A stretch of DNA of 64,000 bases from Streptomyces sp. NBC_00569 (GTDB lineage: Bacteria; Actinomycetota; Actinomycetes; Streptomycetales; Streptomycetaceae), in NCBI RefSeq assembly GCF_036345255.1, contig NZ_CP107783.1, forward strand, positions 6,184,001-6,248,000. Reading direction: 5' to 3'. Both the position numbers and the translations under genes were made by a program. Below the pieces are notes generated by a model that made no database searches, had not been told where the DNA came from, and worked only from the letters and a program-made list of their open reading frames with translations. Below are positions 39,762-48,270 of this stretch, in pieces (the first letter of the stretch is position 1; each line of letters opens with the position of its first letter).

Positions 39762-40760
39762 ATGCGACCGCGTATCCCGCTCGCCGTCACTGCCTTGGCC
39801 CTGACCTCCGTGGTGACCGGCGGCCCCGCCCTCGCGGCGGACCCGGCCGGGTCCGCGTCCGGCCCGCGAGAGCCCACCTGCACCGCCCGGCACCCCGCCG
39901 GCTTCCCGATCAGCACCCGGATCCACGGCGGCCCCACGACCTACCACCCCGGCGGCGGCTTCCGGACCTGGTCCCTCGACCTGACGAACAAGACCGACGC
40001 CGAGTGCGCCGCCATCCACCCCGTCCTCGTACTCATCGACAAGAAGCGGACGCTGGCGACGCGGCAGATCCGGCTGGAGTTCTCCGACGGCAAGCGCCGG
40101 CACCCCGTCCGCTTCGAGCGGACCGACCGGGACGAGAACATCGGCGTCTTCGACGACGGCTTCCCGGGCTTCCGGGTGGGCCCGGGCAAGACCGTCACCG
40201 TCCGGGCCCGGCTCGCCTTCACCTCCGACGCCCGACCGAACAGCGTCGTCGCCAACGCGGCCGTCGTGCAGCGCCGGGACGACGACGGCGACTGGGTGGG
40301 GGAGTCGGGCGACTACCGGTTCACGCTGACCGGCGAGGAGAAGGACGGAGGCGGCGAGGAGTCCGGACGGCCCCGCGGCGAGCAGCGCGACGAACCCGGC
40401 GCAGGGGACGACGGCCTGCTGGAGCCCGGCCGCGACAGCGGTACGCCGAGCGGACGGCCCACCGACAGGCCCCGCCCCGCCACTACCGCGCCCAGTCCTG
40501 CTCCCACCGCTACCGCGCCCCGTCGCACCCCCACCCCCACCGCCGATACAGGAACCGGCACAGATACAGGCACCGGCACCGGCGCAGATACCGACACAGC
40601 CACCGAGGGTGACCACAGCGACCTCCCTCTCACGCCCAGCGAACTCGCGCGGACCGGGCCGCGCTCCCTGCGCGGACTCGGCCTCACCTCCGGCATCCTG
40701 CTCGTCGGCGGCGCGGCCCTCGTGGCGGGCTCCCGACGGCCGCGCACCGACCGCCGGTGA
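39762..40760 (+). CDS. Secreted protein with LAXTG sortase signal
   Basis: A 332-residue protein. A signal peptide (MRPRIPLAVTALALTSVVTGGPALA) leads to a beta-rich domain of about 170 residues (WSLDLTNKTDAECAAIHPVLVLID, VTVRARLAFTSDARPNSVVANAAVV). A Pro/Thr/Gly/Asp linker with short repeats (TGTGTD-like) follows. The C-terminus is a sorting signal: LARTG, a hydrophobic stretch (LTSGILLVGGAALVAGS) and RRPRTDRR. LAXTG is the motif used by class E sortases, one of which is encoded at 30.8-31.8 kb. The protein is probably wall-anchored; its function is unknown. Confidence 0.85.
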   Translation: MRPRIPLAVTALALTSVVTGGPALAADPAGSASGPREPTCTARHPAGFPISTRIHGGPTTYHPGGGFRTWSLDLTNKTDAECAAIHPVLVLIDKKRTLATRQIRLEFSDGKRRHPVRFERTDRDENIGVFDDGFPGFRVGPGKTVTVRARLAFTSDARPNSVVANAAVVQRRDDDGDWVGESGDYRFTLTGEEKDGGGEESGRPRGEQRDEPGAGDDGLLEPGRDSGTPSGRPTDRPRPATTAPSPAPTATAPRRTPTPTADTGTGTDTGTGTGADTDTATEGDHSDLPLTPSELARTGPRSLRGLGLTSGILLVGGAALVAGSRRPRTDRR

Positions 40761-40851
40761 GGGCGGATTCCGGCCACACCGCCCGTCGCGCGCACCGCAC
40801 TCCGGGGCGGCCCCCGACACCCCGTTAACAAATGTCTGCGAACATCCCTGG

Positions 40852-41610
40852 GTGGATTACCCGAACGACCAGGCACCTGGCGCACCCGTACGCGCCGGCA
40901 TCCCCGAGCACGGCCGCATCCCGAAGTACTACGCGGTCAAGGCCCATGTCTCCGCGCTCCTCGACGAGCTGGGCGAGGGCGAGCCGCTGCCCACCGAGCG
41001 GGACCTGGCCCTGCGCTTCGAGGTGGCGCGCGAGACCGTGCGCCAGGCGCTGCGCGAGCTGCTGCTCGAAGGGCGCCTGCGCCGCCGGGGCAGGGCGACG
41101 GTCGTGGCCGGGCCCAAGCTGGAGCAGCCGCTGTCGATGGCCAGCTACACCGAGGGCGTGCGCCGCCAGGGCCGCCGCCCGGGACGCACGCTCATCGGCC
41201 TCGACCGTTTCCCGTGCCCGCCCGCCCTCGCCGGCGAGATCGAGGTCGAGCGGGGCGAGCCGGTGTGGCACATGGAGCGTGTGCTGCTCGCCGACGACGA
41301 GCGCGTCGGTCTGGAGAGCACCTATGTCGCCGTGGCGCGGATGCCTCGCCTCGACGTCGACTTCGACCCGGACTCGTCCTTCTACACGTATGTGCACGAG
41401 CGGCTCGGGATCGAGTTCGGGTCCGCCGACGAGCGCATCGAGACCGTGCTGGCCACCCCGCGCGAGGCCCTCCTGATCGGCACGCCGCCCGCCCTGCCGA
41501 TGCTTCTCATCCACCGGGTGTCCTCCGACACGAGCGGCCGGCCCACGGAAAGGGTGCGGACGCTTTACCGGGGGGACCGGTTCTCGTTCACCACGCGTTT
41601 GGACAACTGA
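40852..41610 (+). CDS. GntR-family (HutC-type) transcriptional regulator
   Basis: A 252-residue protein. The GntR HTH (KYYAVKAHVSALLDELGEGEPLPTERDLALRFEVARETVRQALRELLLEGRLRRRGRATVVAG) is followed by a UbiC-like effector domain (EQPLSMASYTEGVRRQGRRP, VWHMERVLLADDERVGLESTYVAV, ERIETVLATPREALLIG). This is the HutC/FarR group that includes PhnF and DasR. It lies 186 bp upstream of the phosphonate-type importer and probably controls it. The start is GTG 40852; no clear ribosome site precedes it. Confidence 0.9.
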   Translation: MDYPNDQAPGAPVRAGIPEHGRIPKYYAVKAHVSALLDELGEGEPLPTERDLALRFEVARETVRQALRELLLEGRLRRRGRATVVAGPKLEQPLSMASYTEGVRRQGRRPGRTLIGLDRFPCPPALAGEIEVERGEPVWHMERVLLADDERVGLESTYVAVARMPRLDVDFDPDSSFYTYVHERLGIEFGSADERIETVLATPREALLIGTPPALPMLLIHRVSSDTSGRPTERVRTLYRGDRFSFTTRLDN

Positions 41611-41627
41611 CCGCCAAGGGGCGGCAG

Positions 41628-41667
41628 TTGACCCCTTTTGGTAACGGGAACGTAACGGGTCTAGGCC
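41628..41667 (+). promoter_or_regulatory. Promoter and operator candidates of the phosphonate importer
   Basis: TTGACC (41628-41633) may be a -35 box. GTAACGGG occurs twice with an 11-bp period (41641-41659). GGTCTAGGCC (41658-41667) differs by one base from the palindrome GGTCTAGACC, the type of site used by HutC-family GntR proteins. Together these suggest control by the upstream regulator. Confidence 0.45.
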
Positions 41668-41796
41668 AACCTTGGGTGGCCGTTCACCGTCCCGTTGCCA
41701 CGCGGACCTGTACGGGTCATCCGCCCCGAGGAGCGTGGCCGCCGTGAGAGAGAAGACCGACCCCATACCCGCCGTGCGCCCGGGAGCTGAGAGCTG

Positions 41797-42852
41797 ATGG
41801 CCAGCGGCATCCGCTTCGACAAGGTGTCCGTCGCCTACGGTGCGAACACAGTCCTCCACTCCCTCGATCTGACGGTCGAGCCCGGCGAGGTCATGGCGCT
41901 GCTCGGCCCGTCCGGCTCCGGCAAGACGACGGCCCTGCGCGCCGTCGCCGGATTCGTGCGGCCCGCGTCGGGCCGCGTCCTGATCGGCGACCGCGACGTC
42001 ACGGACCTGCCGCCCCACCGGCGCGGCATCGGCATGGTCGTCCAGCAGTACGCCCTGTTCCCGCACCTGCGCGTGGAGGACAACGTCGCCTTCGGTCTGA
42101 AGGCGCAGAAGGTCGCCAGAGCCGAGATCCCCGCCCGGGTCACCGAAGCCCTGGAAATGACCGGCATGGCCTCCTACGCGAAGCGCTACCCGCGCGAGCT
42201 GTCCGGCGGACAGCAGCAGCGGGTGGCCATCGCGAGGGCCCTCGCGATCCGGCCCGGGGTGCTCCTGCTCGACGAGCCGCTCTCCGCGCTCGACGCGCAG
42301 CTGCGCTCCGGCATGCTGGCCGAGCTGGCCCGCCTGCACCGCGAACTGCCCGACGTGTCGATCCTCTACGTCACCCACGACCAGGTCGAGGCACTCACCC
42401 TCGCCGACCGGATCGCGGTCATGGACAAGGCGCGTCTCCAGGACTGCGGGACCCCGCAGGAGCTGTACCGCAGGCCCCGCACCGAGTTCACCGCCTCCTT
42501 CGTGGGCAACGCCAACCTCCTTCCCGTACAGGTGGGTTCGGGGTCGGTGTCCTTCGCCGGCGCCCAGCTGAAGGTGCCCACGGGCGACGTCGCCTCCGGG
42601 GTGTCCGCCACGCTGTGCGTGCGCCCGCACCTCGTCGGACTCGGCGACGGGCCCAACGCCCTCACCGGCTCCGTGTCCGAGGTCCAGTGGCGCGGCTCCA
42701 CCCACCGCCTGTACGTCGACGTGGACGGGCACCGGCTCAAGGCCGACCTGCGCGAACTGCGCACCCCGCCCGCGCTCGGCGACGAGGTCACCGTGCACTT
42801 CGCACCCGAGGACGCGGTGCTGCTGTCGGCCGGGGTGAGCAAGGATGGCTAG
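41797..42852 (+). CDS. phnT: 2-Aminoethylphosphonate-type ABC importer ATPase
   Basis: A 351-residue ATPase of the PotA/PhnT type. Walker A is LGPSGSGKTT (~35-44), the Q loop is VVQQYALFPHL, the signature LSGGQQQRVA, Walker B VLLLDEPLSALD and the H loop VTHDQVEALTLAD. A C-terminal TOBE-like domain follows (NLLPVQVG, SVSEVQWRGSTHRLYVDVDG). It overlaps the next permease gene by 8 bp. The phosphonate assignment rests mainly on the substrate-binding protein; the symbol is tentative. Confidence 0.85.
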   Translation: MASGIRFDKVSVAYGANTVLHSLDLTVEPGEVMALLGPSGSGKTTALRAVAGFVRPASGRVLIGDRDVTDLPPHRRGIGMVVQQYALFPHLRVEDNVAFGLKAQKVARAEIPARVTEALEMTGMASYAKRYPRELSGGQQQRVAIARALAIRPGVLLLDEPLSALDAQLRSGMLAELARLHRELPDVSILYVTHDQVEALTLADRIAVMDKARLQDCGTPQELYRRPRTEFTASFVGNANLLPVQVGSGSVSFAGAQLKVPTGDVASGVSATLCVRPHLVGLGDGPNALTGSVSEVQWRGSTHRLYVDVDGHRLKADLRELRTPPALGDEVTVHFAPEDAVLLSAGVSKDG

Positions 42853-43717
42853 CGCCACGCTGAGCGCGCCGGTGAGCAAGTCGGTGAACTCCCGCAAGGG
42901 GATGCCGAAGTGGGTGTGGGCGCTGCCGCCTGTCGCCGTACTCGCCCTCGTGTTCCTCTACCCGCTCGCCCTCGTCGTGCAGCAGTCCGTGCAGCCCGAC
43001 ACCGGCGGCACCTCGCTCGAGCCGTACGCCGACGTCTTCGCCTCGTCCGCGTTCCGGGAGGCCCTCGGGACGACGGTGTGGCTGGCGCTGGGGGCGACCG
43101 TCGGATGCCTGGTGCTCGGGTTCGCGCTCGCGCTCGTCATCGCGTTCGTCCCGTTCCCCGGCGGTAAGGCCGTCGCCAAGTTCATCGACGTGTTCCTCTC
43201 CTTCCCGTCCTTCCTGATCACCCTCGCGCTGCTCTTCGTCTACGGATCCGTGGGCATGGCCAACGGACTGTGGACGGACGTCACGGGTGCCGCCTCCGGG
43301 CCCTTCCAGTTCCTGACCACCCCGTGGGGCGTGCTCCTCGCCGAGATCACGTACTTCACGCCGTTCGTGATGCGGCCGCTGCTCGCCGCGTTCTCGCAGA
43401 TCGAGACCGCGCAGCTGGAGGTGGCGTCCTCCCTGGGCGCGAAGCCCGCCCGCATCGTGCGGCAGGTCATCCTGCCCGAGGCGCTGCCCGCGCTCGCCGC
43501 CGGCGGCAGCCTCGTCCTCGTCATGTGCCTCAACGAGTTCGGGATCGTGCTCTTCACCGGCGCCAAGGGCGTCACCACGCTCCCGATGCTCGTGTACAGC
43601 AAGGCGATCCTCGAGTCCGACTACCCGGGCGCGTGCGTGGTCGCCGTCGTCAACGTCCTGATCTCCGTGGGCCTCTACGGCCTCTACCGGGTGGTGAGCC
43701 GCCGTGCTGGTGCATAG
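42845..43717 (+). CDS. phnU: 2-Aminoethylphosphonate-type ABC importer permease 1
   Basis: A 290-residue permease with six or seven hydrophobic segments and the binding-protein-dependent transport motif EVASSLGAKPARIVRQVILPEALPAL (EAA loop) near residue 200. The N-terminus is MASATLSAPVSKSVNSRKGMPKWVWALPPVAVLALVFLYPLA. Its start lies inside the ATPase gene and its end overlaps the second permease by 14 bp, so the set is translationally coupled. The symbol is tentative. Confidence 0.83.
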   Translation: MASATLSAPVSKSVNSRKGMPKWVWALPPVAVLALVFLYPLALVVQQSVQPDTGGTSLEPYADVFASSAFREALGTTVWLALGATVGCLVLGFALALVIAFVPFPGGKAVAKFIDVFLSFPSFLITLALLFVYGSVGMANGLWTDVTGAASGPFQFLTTPWGVLLAEITYFTPFVMRPLLAAFSQIETAQLEVASSLGAKPARIVRQVILPEALPALAAGGSLVLVMCLNEFGIVLFTGAKGVTTLPMLVYSKAILESDYPGACVVAVVNVLISVGLYGLYRVVSRRAGA

Positions 43718-44501
43718 CCGTAAGGGCAGGTGGACCATCTGGGTCCTCTTCTTCGCCCTCTTCCTGCCGCTGTTCGCGCTGCCGCTGCTCGTCGTCGTCG
43801 CCGCGTCGTTCGCCACGAGCTGGTCGAGCGCCCTTCCGACCGGATTCACCGGCGGTCACTACGAGGCCGCCACCAGCGGCGCGTCCCTCCAGGCGCTCAC
43901 GACCAGCCTGGTCACCGCCGTCAGCGCCGGCTTCCTCGCTCTCCTGATCGGCACGTGGGCCGCGCTCGCGGCGGCCGCGCTCAAGAAGGGCGGCCGCAGG
44001 GTGCTCGACGCCCTGTTCATGCTGCCGGTCGCGGTACCGTCCGTCGTGGTCGGCCTCGCCGTGCTCGTCGCGTTCTCCAAGCCGCCGATGGTGCTCAACG
44101 GCACGCGCTGGATCGTCATCCTGGCGCACACGATTCTTGTGACGGCGTTCGCCTATCAGTCGGTTTCGGCCGCGATCGTACGACTCGACCCCGCGTACGA
44201 ACAGGCCGCCGCGTCGCTCGGCGCCCGTCCCTCGTACGTCCTGTGGAAGGTGAAGCTGCCCCTCCTGCTGCCGTCGCTGAACGCGGCCGCGGGACTCTGC
44301 TTCGCCCTGTCCATGGGCGAGCTGAGCGCCACGATGATGCTCTACCCGCCGGACTGGATGCCGCTGCCCGTGCAGATCTACGCGATCACCGACCGCGGCT
44401 CCCTGTTCACCGGATCGGCGCTCTCCGTGATCCTCATGGCGACGACGCTGCTCGTCCTGCTGCTCGTCTCGCGGATCCGCACCAAAGCCTCCTACCGCTA
44501 G
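43704..44501 (+). CDS. phnV: 2-Aminoethylphosphonate-type ABC importer permease 2
   Basis: A 265-residue permease with six hydrophobic segments and the EAA loop AAASLGARPSYVLWKVKLPLLLPSL. The GTG start at 43704 overlaps the preceding permease. The stop codon falls inside the first of four 15-bp tandem repeats that run toward the binding-protein gene. The symbol is tentative. Confidence 0.83.
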   Translation: MLVHSRKGRWTIWVLFFALFLPLFALPLLVVVAASFATSWSSALPTGFTGGHYEAATSGASLQALTTSLVTAVSAGFLALLIGTWAALAAAALKKGGRRVLDALFMLPVAVPSVVVGLAVLVAFSKPPMVLNGTRWIVILAHTILVTAFAYQSVSAAIVRLDPAYEQAAASLGARPSYVLWKVKLPLLLPSLNAAAGLCFALSMGELSATMMLYPPDWMPLPVQIYAITDRGSLFTGSALSVILMATTLLVLLLVSRIRTKASYR

Positions 44502-44545
44502 GCCTCTTACCGCCGGGCCTCGTACCGCCGGGCCTCTCACCGCCC
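44486..44545 (+). repeat. Four 15-bp tandem repeats
   Basis: Units at 44486-44500, 44501-44515, 44516-44530 and 44531-44545 follow the pattern (A/G)GCCTC-N2-ACCGC-N2. The first encodes the end of the permease (ASYR, stop). The others keep the same frame past the stop, so they look like duplications of the gene's last codons. Confidence 0.7.
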
Positions 44546-44581
44546 TCTTGTCCTGACCCTCTGCAAGGAGTTCACCTCGCC

Positions 44582-45643
44582 ATGCGCAGAAACACGCTCA
44601 AGCCGATCGCCGCCGTCACCGGAAGCATCGCCCTCGCCGCCACCCTCTCCGCCTGCGGCGGCAACTCCGCCGCCTCCGACGAGAAGACCGTCACCGTCTA
44701 CAGCGCGGACGGCCTCAAGGGCGAGAACGGCGACGGCTGGTACGACCAGGTCTTCAAGGACTTCACCAAGAAGACCGGCATCAAGGTCGAGTACGTCGAG
44801 GGCGGCTCCGGCGAGATGGTGCAGCGCGCCGCCCGCGAGAAGTCCAACACCCAGGCCGACGTCATCGTGACGCTCCCGCCGTTCATCCAGCAGGCCGACG
44901 GCAAGGGCCTCCTGCAGAAGTACACGCCCCAGGGCGCCGACCAGGTCGACGGGGCCGACAAGGCCGCCGACGGCACCTGGACCTCCGTCGTCAACAACTA
45001 CTTCGGCTTCGTCTACAACAAGAAAGACCTGAAGACGGCGCCCACCACGTGGGACGAGCTCCTCGACGGCAAGTACAAGAACAAGCTCCAGTACTCCACG
45101 CCCGGCGTCGCCGGCGACGGCACCGCCGTCGTCGTCAAGGCCATGCACGACTTCGGCGGCAAGAAGCCCGCCATGGACTACCTGAAGAAGCTCCAGGCCA
45201 ACAACGTCGGCCCGTCCGCCTCCACCGGCAAGCTCGCCCCCAAGGTCGACAAGGGTGAACTCCTCGTCGCCAACGGCGATGTGCAGATGAGCTTCGCGCA
45301 GGCCAAGACCATGCCGAACCTCGGCATCTGGTTCCCGGAGAAGGCCGGCGGCAAGCCGACCTCGTTCGCCCTGCCCTACGCCGGCGGCCTCGTGAAGAAC
45401 GCCCCGCACGGCGAGAACGGCAAGAAGCTCCTCGACTTCATGCTGTCCGCCAAGGCGCAGCAGCAGGTCAGCTCCATCGGCGGCGGCTTCTCCTCGCGCA
45501 AGGACATCAAGGCGACGGACGAGAACGCCATCGCCCTCGCCAAGGTGATGGACGGCGTCGAGATCTTCGAGCCCGACTGGAACGACATCGACAAGAACCT
45601 CCAGATGTACGTGGAGGACTGGAAGTCGGCGACCGGCAGCTGA
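44582..45643 (+). CDS. phnS: 2-Aminoethylphosphonate-type substrate-binding lipoprotein
   Basis: A 353-residue lipoprotein: signal ending ALAATLSAC, then a periplasmic-binding fold. TVTVYSADGLKGENGDGWYDQVFKDFTKKTGIKVEYVEGGSGEMVQRAAREKSNTQADVIVTLPPFIQQA closely recalls PhnS of the PhnSTUV 2-aminoethylphosphonate importer. It also has WTSVVNNYFGFVYNKKDL and GDVQMSFAQAKTMPNLGIWFPEKAGG. CAAGGAG lies at good distance from the ATG. Iron-binding proteins share this fold, but the opening block favours a phosphonate ligand. Confidence 0.82.
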   Translation: MRRNTLKPIAAVTGSIALAATLSACGGNSAASDEKTVTVYSADGLKGENGDGWYDQVFKDFTKKTGIKVEYVEGGSGEMVQRAAREKSNTQADVIVTLPPFIQQADGKGLLQKYTPQGADQVDGADKAADGTWTSVVNNYFGFVYNKKDLKTAPTTWDELLDGKYKNKLQYSTPGVAGDGTAVVVKAMHDFGGKKPAMDYLKKLQANNVGPSASTGKLAPKVDKGELLVANGDVQMSFAQAKTMPNLGIWFPEKAGGKPTSFALPYAGGLVKNAPHGENGKKLLDFMLSAKAQQQVSSIGGGFSSRKDIKATDENAIALAKVMDGVEIFEPDWNDIDKNLQMYVEDWKSATGS

Positions 45644-45783
45644 CCTGCGCACCGCTTCCGCAGGCTCGGCGGGGTCAAGATCAGGCGGTGCTGATTAGGC
45701 TTGGGGGCGTCGGCACAGTGTGGTCCCGGCGACCCAGCTATTTCTTGACCCCAGTGTTTTCTTGTATGGCAGGAGACCGGCAC

Positions 45784-46563
45784 ATGGCAGAGCGCAAGCC
45801 CATCGAATCGTGGCTCACCGACATGGACGGTGTGCTCATCCACGAGGGCGTGCCGATCCCCGGCGCCGATGCCTTCGTCAAGAAGCTCCGCGAGTCGGGC
45901 AAGCCCTTCCTGGTGCTGACGAACAACTCGATCTACACCGCCCGCGACCTCCAGGCCCGGCTGACCCGCATGGGCCTGGAGGTGCCGGTCGAGAACATCT
46001 GGACGTCGGCCCTGGCCACCGCCAAGTTCCTCGACGACCAGCGCCCCGGCGGCACGGCGTACGTCATAGGCGAGGCCGGCCTGACGACGGCGCTGCACGA
46101 CATCGGGTACGTCCTCACCGACCACGACCCCGATTACGTGGTGCTCGGCGAGACGCGCACCTACTCGTTCGAGGCCATGACGAAGGCCGTCCGTCTGATC
46201 AACAACGGCGCCCGCTTCATCTGCACCAACCCGGACGAGACCGGCCCCTCCACCGAGGGCCCGCTGCCCGCCACCGGCGCCGTCGCCGCGCTGATCACCA
46301 AGGCGACCGGCAAGCAGCCGTACTTCGCGGGCAAGCCGAACCCGCTGATGATGCGCACCGGCCTGAACGCGATCGGGGCGCACTCGGAGAGCAGCGCCAT
46401 GATCGGCGACCGCATGGACACCGACGTCCTGGCGGGTCTCGAGGCCGGGATGAAGACCTTCCTCGTCCTGACGGGGCTCACGGGCAAGGCAGACATCGAC
46501 CGCTATCCCTTCCGGCCGTCCGAGGTCGTCAATTCCATCGCTGACCTGGTCGAACTCGTCTGA
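45784..46563 (+). CDS. HAD-IIA family (NagD-like) phosphatase
   Basis: A 259-residue protein. HAD motif I is WLTDMDGVLIHEG, motif II FLVLTNNSIYT, motif III GKPNPLMM, and motif IV AMIGDRMDTDVLAGLEAGM. The IIA cap lies between. These enzymes hydrolyse nucleotide or sugar phosphates. AGGAGA (45771-45776) precedes the ATG. It follows the importer on the same strand, 140 bp away. It is NagD-like rather than a phosphonoacetaldehyde hydrolase, so it does not itself complete a 2-aminoethylphosphonate pathway. Confidence 0.9.
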   Translation: MAERKPIESWLTDMDGVLIHEGVPIPGADAFVKKLRESGKPFLVLTNNSIYTARDLQARLTRMGLEVPVENIWTSALATAKFLDDQRPGGTAYVIGEAGLTTALHDIGYVLTDHDPDYVVLGETRTYSFEAMTKAVRLINNGARFICTNPDETGPSTEGPLPATGAVAALITKATGKQPYFAGKPNPLMMRTGLNAIGAHSESSAMIGDRMDTDVLAGLEAGMKTFLVLTGLTGKADIDRYPFRPSEVVNSIADLVELV

Positions 46564-46573
46564 TCCCGGTCTC

Positions 46574-46598
46574 GGGGGCGCCCTTTTCCGGCGCCCCC
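46574..46598 (+). terminator. Terminator after the HAD phosphatase gene
   Basis: GGGGGCGCC and GGCGCCCCC form a perfect nine-base-pair stem with a seven-base loop, 10 bp after the stop codon. Confidence 0.7.
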
Positions 46599-46650
46599 GG
46601 GATGCGGATCGGGCCTGCGCGCGTGACCCTTCCAATACAGGAGGTTCACA

Positions 46651-47226
46651 ATGCGTAGAGAGATGTTCGCTCTCCGTGCCATTGGGGCGGCCGCCGTTCT
46701 GGTGACACTGCCCGTCGCCGCCGCCCACGCGGAGGGCGGGGATTCCGACGGATCAACCGGTTCCATAACCGTCACCCCCTTCGCCCCCGCGACGGGGACC
46801 CAGGTAGACCTCAGGGTCTCCGGTTGCAGGGAATCCAAGGGCAAGGCCTACTCGGACGCCTTCGAGGCGCCCGGCGATCTCGCCCCGTCCGCGGACCAGC
46901 CCACGCTGACCGGCCAGGCCCGCATCCGCCCGTCCGCGACGCCCGGGATCTACCAGATCAAGGTGACCTGCGACGGCGTCAGCAGCAAGGTCAAGGGCAG
47001 CGTCGAGGTCGTCCAGCAGGGCCGGCCCGCGCCGGTCCCCACCGCACCCGTGCACGCGGGCGGCGGCGGTACCGCGCAGCTCACCGCGGCCCACACCACC
47101 GAGATCGTCGACGGTCTGCGCGAGGAGGGCCCCGGCACCCGGCACACGGTGCTCGGCCTGGTGCTCGCGGCGGTCGCGGCCGTCGCCGTGGCCCTGCGCA
47201 GCGTCCGCCGGCGCCGCTCCGGCTGA
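46651..47226 (+). CDS. Secreted, C-terminally anchored protein linked to a class F sortase
   Basis: A 191-residue protein. A signal peptide (MRREMFALRAIGAAAVLVTLPVAAAHA) is followed by a small Ig-like domain (SITVTPFAPATGTQVDLRVSGCRES, TPGIYQIKVTCDGVSSKVKGSVEVV), with two Cys likely forming a disulfide. A Pro/Gly linker and a C-terminal hydrophobic segment (VLGLVLAAVAAVAVAL) with a basic end (RSVRRRRSG) follow. No LPXTG or LAXTG motif is evident. An AGGAGG site precedes the ATG. The next gene, 13 bp on, is a class F sortase, so the two probably act together in the envelope. Confidence 0.75.
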   Translation: MRREMFALRAIGAAAVLVTLPVAAAHAEGGDSDGSTGSITVTPFAPATGTQVDLRVSGCRESKGKAYSDAFEAPGDLAPSADQPTLTGQARIRPSATPGIYQIKVTCDGVSSKVKGSVEVVQQGRPAPVPTAPVHAGGGGTAQLTAAHTTEIVDGLREEGPGTRHTVLGLVLAAVAAVAVALRSVRRRRSG

Positions 47227-47239
47227 GCGGGGGCCGATC

Positions 47240-47914
47240 ATGGCTGACGGAGAACGACCGCACGGCAATGGGCGGCTCGTGACCGGAGTGGCCTGGGCCG
47301 TACTGCTGCTCGGTCTGTGGCTGTGGGGCCGCGGAGTCACCGATATCCATGGCCTGTCCGCGCCCACGACCGGCGACGCGGCCGCTGTCGGACGGCCGCT
47401 CGGCGTCGAACTGCCGCCCGCGCACAAGCCGATGGCCGGCGCGGAGCCCCAGCGCGTCGATGTCTCCGCACTGAAGATCGAGGCGCCGGTGAAGGCCCGC
47501 GGCCTCGACGGCAGCGGCGCGATCGACCCGCCGCCGTTCTCGCAGGCGGGTGTCGTCGGCTGGTACGGCGGCGGCGTGAAGCCGGGCGAGCGCGGCACGG
47601 CCCTCCTCGTCGGGCACGTCGACACGGACACCAGGCCCGCCGTGTTCTACCGCCTCAGCTCGGCCAAGCCGGGCGACAAGGTGCGGGTCGCACGGGACGA
47701 CGGCTCCGTCGCCGAGTTCACCGTCGACGACGTGCAGGTCTTCAGCCGCGACCGGTTCGACGCGCAAAAGGCGTACGGCCAGCGGCAGTCCGACCGGGCC
47801 GAGCTACGGCTGATCACGTGCGGCGGCTCCTTCGACCGGGTGTCGCACACCTACACCGCCAACGTCGTCGTGTCCGCGTACCTCACCGGTGTGCCCGACG
47901 CGCCCGCGCGCTGA
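47240..47914 (+). CDS. Class F sortase
   Basis: A 224-residue protein with an N-terminal membrane segment (LVTGVAWAVLLLGLWLWGRG) and the class F sortase domain: VGWYGGGVKPGERGTALLVGHVDT (catalytic His), AELRLITCGGSFD (catalytic Cys) and a following Arg in SFDRVSHTYTANVVV. Class F sortases are widespread in actinobacteria, and their substrates are mostly unknown. It is in an operon with a secreted anchored protein. Confidence 0.9.
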   Translation: MADGERPHGNGRLVTGVAWAVLLLGLWLWGRGVTDIHGLSAPTTGDAAAVGRPLGVELPPAHKPMAGAEPQRVDVSALKIEAPVKARGLDGSGAIDPPPFSQAGVVGWYGGGVKPGERGTALLVGHVDTDTRPAVFYRLSSAKPGDKVRVARDDGSVAEFTVDDVQVFSRDRFDAQKAYGQRQSDRAELRLITCGGSFDRVSHTYTANVVVSAYLTGVPDAPAR

Positions 47915-47921
47915 CAACCTG

Positions 47922-47966
47922 GCCCGGCCGGCGGCCCGCTCCCCCCGGGGGAGACGCCGGCCGGGC
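47922..47966 (+). terminator. Strong terminator after the class F sortase gene
   Basis: GCCCGGCCGGCG (47922-47933) pairs perfectly with CGCCGGCCGGGC (47955-47966); the loop can fold further through CTCCCCC and GGGGGAG. The remaining 300 bp to the next gene (47967-48270) hold the cslZ promoter region, and no other gene is seen. Confidence 0.75.
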
Positions 47967-48270
47967 TGGTCCTCGACCACGCGCGCTCGGGCTGCGGGAG
48001 TAACCCGGCGTCAGCGCGGGAGGTCAGGAGAGACCTGCTCTCCCGGAGAGGTGGTGCAGGCCGGGGCTCGGGCCGCTCACGACGACTCTAGAGCGGATGG
48101 GCGACGCGGCCTAGAGGCTGTTTGACGCCAAGTCCGGACGGGCTCGCGCCCCCGGTGAACACCGAACGCGGGCGCTGTAACAGGTATTTGACGAACCCTG
48201 TCCGCCCTCGTGGTCGCGGCGGCCCGTATGCCAGGATTGAGAGCCGTACAGGGCACCCAAGGGGGAGTGG

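Noticed and set aside
41680..41705. Possible PHO box (GTTCACC followed by GTTGCC) upstream of the phosphonate importer
   Set aside because: The half-sites are 12 bp apart instead of the 11 bp expected of Streptomyces PhoP direct repeats, and the second is a poor match.
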